Shown: one piece after another, positions 33,947 through 44,883 of the stretch | Layout: each line of letters begins with the position of its first letter | Position numbering within the stretch: the first letter of the stretch is position 1 | NCBI GenBank assembly: GCA_015501585.1 | Contig: JADNRY010000009.1 | Location: 124,001-188,000, forward strand | Reading direction: 5' to 3' | DNA length: 64,000 nt | DNA from: Rhodocollybia butyracea | Lineage: Eukaryota; Basidiomycota; Agaricomycetes; Agaricales; Omphalotaceae | Notes under the pieces: model-generated | What the model was told of the DNA's origin: nothing | Databases searched by the model: none | Seen by the model: only the letters and a program-made list of their open reading frames with translations | Translations under genes and position numbers: made by a program

Positions 33947-36900
33947 TTATTGATAGGACGTAACAGTTGAAAGACCCATTGATTCGACATAGTGGGCCCA
34001 GGTATCGAAGCTGGAAACACAAGAAAGCTTAAGGATGATGCTCATGCTTTAACAAAAAAAGAAAACTTACTCATATTCGTCAGGTGTAGGCCCCCAGAAA
34101 CTTGCATGCTGTCCAGCCATATCCAAAACTTGTCCTTCATGCCGAGGCTGAAGTTGAGAAGCATAAGACGCGTAGCCTTGATTTGAATCTGGGTACACTC
34201 CTTGGCCTATATTTTCGTACAATGCCGTTGTATCCTGGGGTAAATTATCAATCTTGCCGAATATCTGTTCGAGATACGCGAGCGTCTTTTTGTCAATAAT
34301 AGACAGCGAGTCTACCGCTTGTTGATATGACCAGGCAGGCGAGACTTCAGAAGACGATTTCCAGCCGTACATTAGCTGGGATGCGAGCTGAGAGTCTACT
34401 GAAGGCTGTGGGTTCAGCTGTGAGTTGTAATTGGATGGTGCAGTATAGGAAGTTTGATAAGAGGTGGAGGCTTGGGATTGCGATGATGGTATATGGGATT
34501 GTTGGGAGGGCTGGGAGTTTATAGGGTCGTTTGCGTTGCGTGCACGTTTGTTGGAGGGCTGGTAGTGGTCAATAAGATTAAAGTCCCTCACCAACTCAGA
34601 GAGCATGTCCCTGGTATGGGTGTCAGCCGATGGTATCAGCAGTATTTTGAGAACGAGAACACACCAAAACCGTCCAGCAATGTTCCAGCGCTGGTCACAA
34701 ACGTGAAGAATGTCCATGATGATTTTGGCGTCCTCGATCTCTTTTTGGTGATCGATCTTGATGCCTGCGCGTTTACTTCCCCATAAATTCAACATAATCA
34801 CCATAGCCGAAATGAACGCCCCGTACTAAGGACTTTGAGTTAGGTTTGAGCCATTCTAAAATCAATTATACAGACCAGGATGTGAGGCAACCCTATAATT
34901 CCACGGGAAACATGTGCATCCAAGATATGGATAGTTGATCTTGCAGCGTTTGTACATACCGCAAGCGAATGGAACGATGCCTGAGAAGCCTTTTGAAGGA
35001 ACGGCCGGTGCGACCTACATAAAGTATAAAATTTGGTCTGCTACTACGCAAATGATACTCACTGAATTTGCACATTATAATACCTAATCAGCCACGTAGT
35101 GAGTAAGAAAACACAAAGAAAAAAGGTCAAATGCGTGCATTGTGTACAAAAATACGCTTTGCCGGAAAAAGACGTTGTTTTGTTGCATAGAATCATAACG
35201 TACTAACGCAATGCACAGTAAGTTTGACAAGTGTAATCTTGGCTTGAAGAAACTTACAATGCTCAGGTACCGATGATAACCAATTACTCAGTGCCTATCG
35301 GAAGTCACTAACATGGCTACTATGAAGTAGGCCCTATGACTCACCGTATCTATCTCCGAAAGAATTTTGTGTTCCCATGCCTCTCCTACGAGTCCCAGCA
35401 ATGATTTAGATTTTTTCGTTGAATACAACGTCCTGGATGCAAACGCGAGTATTTCACAGATGCGAAGATAACTGATAAAAGCTTTGACCACTGGAGGTCT
35501 GTCGGGGGGCTGTTTGAAGGAGAGCTCTGGATTATCTGGATTCTCCCAGAATTCATCGTCGCATTCAAGAGGAGGCTCAACGTCAAAGCTAAATATGAAT
35601 TGAGCGATAATCTTTGGTTATAGACTATTCAATACGCACTCTTCATCGCGAATAGCAGAAGGACGTCCAACAAAGCTGCTGATCAGCCTATCCAGCGAGA
35701 CCAGGACCCAGAAGGCACGTCTCTTCTGTTCATCCAGAGAGGTCCACTTGTGGCCTTCCGGTTGCCGTCGATGTATGCCCAGCTCCTGAAGGAAGACACA
35801 ATAATGAGCCCGGCGCATTTACCACACTAAAATATGAACCTCAGCGAAACGAACGCCGACTCCCACCAGCGTCCAAGCTGAAGATGGCGAGCTCGTCCCT
35901 AACATATAAATTGCTGCCAGCTTATCGAGGTAGTATATCAGGATGTATAAGATGAATACAAGCCAAGCAACTTACAGAATAGAACTGGAGTTCATATAAT
36001 GTCGGAACCTCAATAATAGACTGACGCATCATCTGTACTTTACAGGCTTTCAGTTGGTCACTCCTCTGGATCAAGTTTGAAAACAGTACCTTGTTCAAAG
36101 TAGCGCCAGCCACTGATGACGGTGATAGCAGAATCAGCAACAGTCTGGAACGGAGCTGCAAATGGTACGCACCTTGAAAGCTCAGAGGATGGATCTGCAA
36201 ATACCCGCGGATCGTTGGAATAGCGAGATGCGACGGCACACATCGTTAACAACATCATCCCGAAGTTGTTATCATGAAAGTGCAACCCTTGAGCAACACA
36301 TTGCTTGAACGAGGGATAATGCAAGATGGGAAGAAAGATATTGACTTCCGAAAAGTATAACGAGATCAGAGAATACATCAGGTCATTTGGGGGATATTCA
36401 TAGGCGATATTTTGAGTTATACGATCCGAGGAATCTTTCTCCCACTGGTGCAAAAATGAGTAAGGATATCAGGGATATATGCAGACTCTACGCACTGCCT
36501 GCATCCCCCAATACTGTGGTCGTTTAAGTGGTTGGGTACCGCGTCCTAGTGTTTGTTCCTTGACTTTGTGAGCATTCTTCATGATCATGAATGCACTGGA
36601 CGGCCCAAAAAAACGCCGCTGGATAGTATTGAGGGAAAGTTTGCTGAGATGGTCTGCCAGAGCCACGTGAGCGAACTCTTCCTCGACCTCTTCTTTAACA
36701 TTGCTCGGAGAGTCAGAGGGGGGGGATTCGGCGGTAAGACTAGGGTATCCCGGATTTGAAGATATGGCAGAGGGGACTCCGTTGTAGCTTGGAGGGACAG
36801 ACGATGATGTTGACGCTTGATGTGATTGTTGCGTGTCCCTCACGACGTCGTCAACATTCACGTCGTACTGTATTACGTCATTGGGTTATTCCATGAGAAC

Positions 36901-37532
36901 TGCGTTCTACATACCTTGCGAAGTAATTCCTCCATTAGCTTAGCCTGCAAAGAAGTCAGCTTGTCACATAGATCATAGTGCATTACTTACGCGTTTCTCT
37001 AAATTCTCCACATAGCTATAATCCGCAAGGAGGTGAGATGGGTTTACGTTTAGCTTAGAAACACATACGCGCTCTTGGGACCTCGTTTCTGGGATCCGAG
37101 TTAGAATGCAAGCAGTATAAACATATGAAAGACTCGCTTTAACAGGTTCATCATGGGTGCACTCCATCCCAAAGTCGGCACAGTTTGTGCAGGTTTTGCC
37201 ATTCTTGGTTGCACTATCACCTAGAAGCTCTCCCTATAACTATTAAATTTCGACAAAATATGCCACGGAACACACATTTGACTAGCGAAATTTATTAAGC
37301 ATCGGGTGTGTATATAAAGAAGAACGCTACCTTTCTTTCTGTGCAAAGGCGAATCGTGATAAGCACTTTTGACACCTCATCGAACATCGGACGTACTTTC
37401 CTACGTAAGTCTTTAGACGAAATCAAAAAGGTAGAATCAGAGAAACGAACTACACTGATCACAAGCCCCTTGAAGTCTTCGTTTTTTCCATCCGGTTCTT
37501 GTTGGGCCTTCATCGACATCGTCAGAGGACAT
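33947..37532 (-). CDS. Zn2Cys6 fungal-specific transcription factor
   Basis: The N-terminus MSSDDVDEGPTRTGWKKRRLQGACDQC leads into a binuclear zinc cluster that reads C-x2-C-RKKKVK-C-x9-C-x2-C-x6-C once six introns in the region are removed. Exons: 37532-37451, 37400-37397 (4 nt), 37338-37331 (8 nt), 37281-37276 (6 nt), 37220-37138, 37088-37069 (20 nt). The intron 37137-37089 has a GC donor. A linker KRGPKSAYVENLEKR and a coiled coil (LMEELLRK) follow, as in Gal4-type dimers. The middle carries the fungal_trans domain (LISLYFSEVNIFLPILHYPSF, LLTMCAVASRYSNDP, RRAFWVLVSLDRLISSFVGRPSAI). A Gln/Ser/Pro-rich tail ends in DEYDFDTWAHYVESMG, spliced near 34065-34009. It is probably a nuclear regulator; the target pathway is unknown. 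Confidence 0.85.
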
Positions 37533-40500
37533 GATGGTAGAAACAGAGAGGAATTAGCAGAATGGAATCGGTGACTTTTAAGTTTGCATCAATGCATCAT
37601 TGACACGGCTTTGCCTCACGATACTACAAATAATTGAACGTCCTGTCGAAGTCCGTGATCTGCACGGAGATTCAAGGCACAGAGGTTGGGCGGCAGTCCA
37701 TGACTGTATCCGTTGCTGCAAGTTTGAGGTGAAGGATGAAACCTACCCAATTTGTAATTCGCCTCCGAACGCAAGCAGTGAACTGAGCGGTGAACTGAGC
37801 GTCTACTCAAGCTCAGATGCTACACTCAAATTTTCATTGGTCACTCGTGTCTATTATATTTAGTAGCTTGAGAATCCTCTCCGATCTGCGTATTCGTCCT
37901 AAACTTTGCAGACAAATCGAAATTCTCACGTCCCCTTTGAGAGTGTTAAAAGCTGCAGTGTCAGATACAGTTATGTTATAGTCAAGTTATAGTGGTTTGC
38001 AAGTATACTAAAGACAAAAGGAAGAGGAGGATCACTGGCACAATTCCATTGAGGAACAGCGGGGTACTTGAAACGCTGTCACAAGCATACAAACTTCCCC
38101 GAGTAGTTGATTTTTCAATGCGAGTTCTGTTCACAAGGCATCATGAGGCATCATGGCGTTGTTAAGAGAAACCAGTTGAATTAGGGCTGGTGTCTGTTTG
38201 ATCTTCCCGGGCGATTCTGAACTCAACGGTGAAAACGACGTAATCTTCTTGTGCAACAAGATACGTAAATTTCGAACAATCAAAATACGGTATCTACCAA
38301 GGTATCTACAACTTTAGCGTCGAGCGCCAGTCTAGTATACTCAGCTATTATTGAACGTATTGAAGAGTACTCCGAATTAACGGAACTATCAAGAATCGTC
38401 TAATGAGATAGGAACACATGCGCGCTGGAACTGACAAGTGTAGTTTGCAGAGATGAGATGTGGCCATCATGGGAGAAACCTAGAGTTATTCCCGCCACCT
38501 TTAGGTAGAGGGTCTTGGTAGGACTCAAATTTATCATTTTTGGCAGGGATCTTCGAAATCTGTTCTTACTCTGGGTAGCCACATGGCGCCGCTCGGCTGT
38601 CTTACGTTCCTACACCATCATTGGCTCATCTATACACAATCTTGGTCAGTAATATATTCAGTTAAATTCGATGTTTCGGCCCATCGGCGTCTCTCGATTG
38701 CCTGCAAGCCGATGGTAGCCACTAATCGTTCAACTTTGTATTTGTTTCTTTGCTTCAACAATGGTATTTTCGTTCGATGTAGGTGGCCATTCTTTCCGCA
38801 ACCCCAACGTCTATCAGGATAGTCAAAATCCTAGTTTCTTTTATATCATATTCACTATTTCGAGGCAACGGCTTGCCCTTTCCGTCGCCTTCGACGTTCT
38901 TACGCGTTACCTACTCTACGGCTTACAACGTGTTCACGACGTCTCTACCTTTTACTCTGTGTGAATGTCCTCCAGGGGTGGACATAGTTCTTGGATCTCA
39001 GTTTGCAGATTCTTGGGCTCGAGCCAAGCTCGAGCGAATTGTACCCATCTAGGTACCGTTCTTCGCTATGTTGTAATTATTGCCTATTACTGGTGTCTCT
39101 AGTCAGTTACTATACTTCTTCTGCTATTCTTATACAAATACAATAAATCACACTTCAAGAATTTGCAGACTGCGATTGGAGGTAGCGGGCCTTGCCGCTT
39201 GCCGGCGCTACTCGATTATACTATAACCTGGTCCTCCATAGAGGAGAAATTCGCATGGCGAGTCACCGCTGGTGTTCCATTGGCCCCGTAAATGAGTTGG
39301 AAAAGAACTCACATCCTGATGCTGAGAATCAAGTCATTCCGATAGCTACTAGGTCCGCTTCTGAAGGGGAAAATTAGGAGGGTAGCAGGTCAGCCTGAAT
39401 CTTTAAAATGAGCAGCCTCATTCCCACTGGTACCCCGCCCACATAATTCTTACACTCATGGGCCGAAAGGTCCCTCCATTGAGCCCAAACTTGAACTCGA
39501 GAGCTGGTTCTCTGGAATACGACTTGAATACGACTAAAATATGTTGATCCTGGATCTGTGGAGTTATTGCACAACCCTGCAACAGAAGTTCCAACTCTCT
39601 ATCCACTAACCGAAGGGGAGTTTATTTCTCATCATGGTGGTATCATGGTGGTTGCACAGTGCGATATATATGAGTCGGTCTTGACTTTTCGGTGAGAAAA
39701 CAGCAATTGTGTTCTCGTTTCAGCACCATCAAAACCTGAAAGGGCCCCAAGGAGGATCAGTGGTTTGTAACCGAATTATTTTGGTATTAGTACTTGGCAT
39801 TCTATAAATCCTTCTTTCTAGATTTCTGGAGTTTGACTGCATGATCTCTTCTTAAATGAATCAGCCATAAGAGTCTTGATGATGATGATGAAGCTTGCCT
39901 TTAGAGGAAGCACCAGTGGGGGAGGGGGGAACGGGGGATTTGGCGTATATCTCCATTAAGCCTGATCCCAACGAAGCCATGAAAAACGTCTGTGTGATGG
40001 AGAAAACCTCCGAGCTATAGGTTTACCTGAGTCCCATATTCTTCACTTCTTGGGGGACATCCTATCGCAGAAAATTCCAAGCATATTCCAAGCATATTCC
40101 AGAAAAGTCTATACCGTTTTTTTTCTAACCTTCACCGCATCCACTGTCCAGCGGGAATTCGGAGGCACCGAGCGCGCCGCTAATATATGCCCCGCGTTGC
40201 ATATGTAGTCTACACCAGAAACCAGCTAGAGGAGGAGTATCAGCTCGCATTGCTTCGCGGATGATCGGCGAAAAGGTGGGGGCGCTCGGTATGTACTGCC
40301 AAGTGGTGGTGGTGTTTGCGAGCGGCTGTAGTCAATGATACAATTTGACGTTTGTGGATCAAAGCAGTGGCCCTCTGCCTTTTTGAAAGAATCAGGAGCA
40401 GAGCAGTCGCTCATGAGCGGCGCCCTGACCATTTATCGTAGGATCAGGATGGCTTGGAATGCTGATGCTTCCACAAAGAAAACAGCCGGTCCCCACGGCA

Positions 40501-41002
40501 GCTGCGAGCTCAACTCCCGAAGTCTGCAAAACTCGAAGAATCGAGCTAGCTGGTCTGTATGTACAATAAAAAAGACTCGGAGTTATCCTCGTCGTCTGAC
40601 CTTTGTTTGTTTTTTTTTGTTTTTTTTTTGATCCTCGTATATTACTCCTTGTCCTGAGGGATATGGTAGTAGGCAGTACTCTAACGCGTGTGTAATCTAT
40701 GTAGTGTGGTGTTTTGTCTGAGACCTACGGTATAACTTCACTTCGCATATGCATGAGCCCGCCGGAGCAAGACTCGAGCGACGAGGTGTGAAGACGCAAA
40801 AATATGTGCTACCAGGCTGTAGCGCCTTGGTGCAGGATTGTAAGTGAGTATATGGTGAGTAATGTAAGTTTAGGAATAATGATAGAAAAAAGAAAAAAAG
40901 GGAACTGGCCCCACTCGTCCCGCTCGTCCTCCGCTCGTCCTTGAGCTCTCCTGTTGATCTTTCTCCCGATTTCATCTATCCACTTGCCATCTACCTGACG
41001 AC
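37533..41002. other. 3.5-kb gene-poor region
   Basis: No convincing gene on either strand. Several short tandem repeats occur: GTGAACTGAGC units near 37780, GCATATTCCA units at 40081-40100, and CCGCTCGTCCT units near 40912-40942. A T-rich run lies at 40606-40629. Open frames such as 38583-38822 and 39418-39606 (-) have no motif or splice support. It may hold promoter and UTR sequence, non-coding RNA or old decayed elements. Confidence 0.4.
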
Positions 41003-41305
41003 ATGACTAAGTTTCCCAAACAGACTCTGGCCAAACTTGCTGTATTCCATCCCGCTGTTACAACACAATTCCATGAGAGCATGCACTCTTTCAAGAGGCG
41101 TGGAGTGTCGCCGTCGCTGAGATCACAGTCTGCAACTCTGGTCCATAAGCCTAATATCGAGACAGAAGTGTTGCAGAGCGAAGTTGTTAACGCTTGGCAC
41201 GCTGTCTCGAAAGGGGTGTTGTACCGGCGACAAGCGTATAATTGGCCTTGGCGAGAGCTCAGACGGTGTAGGTTAAGAAATCAGAGCAGGGGTCAAATTA
41301 ATTAA
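41003..41305 (+). CDS. hypothetical small basic protein (100 aa)
   Basis: A single uninterrupted frame, MTKFPKQTLAKLAVFHPAV to LRRCRLRNQSRGQIN. The stretch ETEVLQSEVVNAWHAVSKGVLYRRQAYNWPW is protein-like and the product is strongly basic. No family recognised, and no signal peptide or membrane helix. It ends only 74 bp before the chitinase ATG, so it could also be a leader open frame of that gene. Low confidence. Confidence 0.3.
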   Translation: MTKFPKQTLAKLAVFHPAVTTQFHESMHSFKRRGVSPSLRSQSATLVHKPNIETEVLQSEVVNAWHAVSKGVLYRRQAYNWPWRELRRCRLRNQSRGQIN

Positions 41306-41378
41306 AGTTTGAGCGCGGCGCAACTGGCCGCAACTGGGCCGCAGTTCTTTGTTGCGTCATATATAATGGCCACACAAC

Positions 41379-43143
41379 ATGGCATCTTCTTACGAACCAC
41401 TTCCATCCAACGACTCTGAACAAGAATTACCAGCACAGCAACCTCAACCCAAGAGGAATATTCGGGAATCTAGAACAAAGAATAAATTGTTGTTCATAAT
41501 CCTTGGATTTCTTGTTACCGCTTTCATTTTTTATAAAATCGGCCAGCGGTCTGTGTCGTCGCCACCTTCAGCTTCGGAATCATTAGCACAAGCCGACCCA
41601 GGAGCGAAAGAAAGCGAGAACCTAAACGCAGAAAACGGAACGAATACGAATACGAATACTACCGTTGAAGAAACTATGCCTGGAAAGTACAGCGTTGGAT
41701 AGTAGGTCTTAAACAATACGGGTTTTTATGGTCCTTCGCTGATTAAACTGTAGTTTTGTGAACTGGTACATGCTATGAATCCGTGGCTGATCCTGCTGTA
41801 TCGACTAAACTGTGTTATATCTAGGGTATCTATGGGAGGAAATTCCCTCCCTCGTCGATACCGGTCAATGATTTGACGCATATACTGTATGCCTTCGCCA
41901 ACATCAACCCATCTACTGGCGAAGTCACTCTTTCTGATCTCTGGGCAGACCAAGGTCCGTAATCTCACCCAAAAGATAGATACTTAATACTAATCGATTT
42001 CTAGATATCCATTATCCCGGGGATTCCTGGAACGATGTCGGCACGAATCTATATGGCAATTTTAAAGCCATCTACCTCCTCAAAAAGGCTAACCGGCATC
42101 TTAAACTTCTCGTATCTATCGGCGGATGGACATATTCACCCTCTTTCCACCCCGTTGTCGTAAACCCTTCTCTTCGGGCCAAATTTGTAGAGAGTGCAAT
42201 CAGGTTATTGGAAGACTATGGTTTGGACGGATTGGATGTAGATTATGAGTACCCACAGAATGATGCGCAGGCGAGAGGATATGTGGATTTGTTGAGAGAG
42301 TTGCGAGAGGGATTGGACAGGCATGCGGCGCAGAAAAGAGCAGAGTATAGGTTTTTGTTGACGGTGAGCTTGCACTGGCTTACGCGCATATCTTAAAACT
42401 GAACCGTTGTGCAGATCGCTGCTCCGTGTGGACCAGACAACTATAACAAATTGCACATTAAAGAAATGGACCAGTACCTTGATTTCTGGAATATGATGGC
42501 GTACGATTTCGGTATGTTTAATTACCTTTGCGAACGTAATGTTTATTAATTTTCCTCAGCTGGATCTTGGGACCAAGTTGCCAACCACCAAGCCAACCTC
42601 CACCCAGCACCCTCAACTCCTCTCTCCGTGTCCCAGTGTATCTCGCATTACACTCGCTTCGTTGTCCCCCAGAAGCTCATCATCGGCATGCCCCTCTACG
42701 GGCGCTCGTTCCTCCAAACTCAAGGCCCTGGCACACCGTTCAGCGGTATCGGTCAAGGAAGCTGGGAAGCTGGCGTTTACGACTATCGGGCGTTGCCGCT
42801 ACCGGGTTCGCATTTGATGCAAGACGACAATGCAAAGGCTAGTTGGGGGTATGATTATGAGAAGAAAGAGATGATCAGCTATGATAGTGAAGATGTGGGG
42901 AGATGGAAGGGAGAGTGGATTCGGAAGATGGGGCTAGGCGGGAGTATGTTTTGGGAGTTGTCGGGGGACAAGGAGGGTCCTGAGAGGCAGGAGATGGAGA
43001 AAGGGCATGGAAAGGATCCTCAGCCTGGACGTAGTTTGGTCAGAGTGGTGAAGGAGGGAATGGGTGGATTAGAGATGGGCCAGCATAACTGGTTGAAGTA
43101 TGAGGGGAGCAAGTTTGACAATTTACGGAATGGAATGCAGTAG
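41379..43143 (+). CDS. membrane-anchored GH18 chitinase
   Basis: Glycoside hydrolase family 18 enzyme acting on chitin at the wall or in the secretory path. A short acidic and Gln-rich cytosolic tail and a basic stop (RESRTKNK) precede a single transmembrane helix ([19 protein letters not shown]), giving a type II topology; an Asn/Thr/Ser-rich stalk follows. The catalytic barrel shows [37 protein letters not shown], the active-site motif [10 protein letters not shown] with the acid/base Glu, [26 protein letters not shown] and [12 protein letters not shown] near the end. Five introns were seen; a 16-nt exon (TTTTGTGAACTGG with flanks, about 41753-41767) codes for the FVNW segment. No chitin-binding module. 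An anchored chitinase fits wall remodelling at the cell surface. Confidence 0.88.
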
Positions 43144-43347
43144 GGACTGTCTTACACACGCGGACATGTACAATATATATTCTAGCGACACCTATTAGTC
43201 CTTAGTGCCTTCTTTTACCATTCATAATACAACATTTGCAAGTAACAATACGTGCACGTGTGAGAGGTATAAAAGTATGAAAAGATATAACAGAACCAAG
43301 TTGGAATAAAACAGGCAAATAGAAAGGGGCACGTTGCAACAACTAAC

Positions 43348-44403
43348 CTAAGGACCAATTCGTCGATAAGCACGGTTTCCGGCTGCCCACTTGTATCCGT
43401 GAGCAGCAGCGATACCCGTCACCACTACGCCCGTAGTAATGAAGACTGCAAAGATCCATCCAAGTGTATTGAGAATATATCCGACACCTAATGTAAAAAA
43501 TCAGGAGATCAGAGATAGTTCGGCAAGGACAAAATAAGTGGGAGAAGTAAAGCGCAGCGAAAAAAGACGCTGCTTGTAGCGCGAATTATTGCCGTAGGTC
43601 GCCACTGTACACTAATAGACAATGCAGTAGAACTTACCCGGTTTAGAATCTTCGAGGTTGGGGAAGGCACCAGTACGCATAGTATCGGTCACGATGCTGA
43701 AAGCGACAATCTGCAACGCCGCTAAGGATAGAGACAGTGTCAGTACTTTGAACGTAATAAGAAGGGAGAGATTGACCATGCAATGCGACGAGTCCAGCTA
43801 CAGCTTTCCATATCCTCCTCCTTCTCGAGCCAGTACTCAAGCCGATGAAGATGGAGAAGAGAGCGAGTACGGCAACTCCGATGCTTAGTTCGACTGCGTA
43901 GCCAGCAGAATTCTAGATTATGCCAATTAGTAAAGGCGAGAGACGAGATGTTGGCCCTCGTTGTCGTAAGCCATAGTTAGATCAGCGTTGTTTACTTACC
44001 CAGGCAGCACAAAAACCAGGGTATCTGTCCTCACATTGATCTTCAACACGTTTGGGGAATGGCCTGCAGTTTTCCTTAGAGTATTCGAACTTGGATTTGT
44101 CGTCATCGCCAAGTACACTGATACGCGTGAGCTCGCAACGCGTGGTGAGACCATAGCGCACAGTGACTTGGGTGTGGAGGATTTCTGGTGTTTTTACGAC
44201 GAGCCTGAGGGATGCGTGAGCGGAGAGATTCCAGGAGTTTTGGCCAAGTCTGTGCGCACCAGTCTGTACGGACTAAGGAGACAACAGTCTGGAGATGTTT
44301 GAGTTGGACGTAAATATCGATAAGAGAATGGAAAAGAACGACGTACGAAGATTAAACTGAAAACAAGGGCGACAAAAGTGATAACGTAGGATATTTTCCG
44401 CAT
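43348..44403 (-). CDS. four-helix membrane protein, claudin/PalI/SUR7-like
   Basis: The minus-strand exons start MRKISYVITFVALVFSLIF (helix 1). An extracytoplasmic loop follows with VTVRYGLTTRCELTR, ENCRPFPKRVEDQC and YPGFCAAW. Three more helices come next: VELSIGVAVLALFSIFIGL, a segment after SRRRRIWKAVAGLVALH, and LNTLGWIFAVFITTGVVV. The end is a short basic tail (HGYKWAAGNRAYRRIGP). The YGL...C...C loop between helices 1 and 2 recalls the claudin-like architecture of fungal SUR7/PalI proteins, which sit in plasma-membrane domains and in pH sensing. The resemblance is of layout, so the family call is tentative. I could assign four introns, including GTACGT...TTAG after the first exon. Confidence 0.65.
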
Positions 44404-44883
44404 CTCTGTTGCACAATGTAGTCGCAGTCCAACTTGAAGAACTTGTGTTACTTGAGGTAAGTTATAGACCAGCACGTGATCGAGCTGACGTCATATTTGA
44501 CGATGAACAGAACCACAACAGTCTGAGTCTAGTACTAAACAGTCCAATGGTGCTGGTCAACGCGCGCACTGCCGAACATGATGAAAACCTCAGAGTTAGA
44601 CTCATCCAGCGCTGGGACCACAGCTTTTCAAGTACTCTCAGCTGACTAGTATCATGATTGATTTCTTGCTTGCACAGATCTTTTATCCAAAGATGAAAGA
44701 TTTCACTCTAGTAGTACTGGTACTCGTATTTGTTGAATTGAACATATGTAGAGTTTGGCGGGATAATTTGATCTCCGTGGCGGTGCCTTGATTTCGCACT
44801 GTTGACAGTGAACGTCGGTCATAAATAATTTGCCTCCTCAGCTGGTCTAGGGAGGTTTTACATCTTGGCATCCTACATTCACC
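44404..44883. other. divergent promoter between the four-helix protein and the CTL gene
   Basis: No gene seen. It holds the upstream regions of both neighbours. Confidence 0.45.

Noticed and set aside
38583..38822. Plus-strand open frame starting MAPLGCLTF
   Set aside because: No motif, no splice partner and no homologous pattern recognised.
39418..39606. Minus-strand open frame starting MDRELELL
   Set aside because: Short, isolated, without a promoter-like or splice context.
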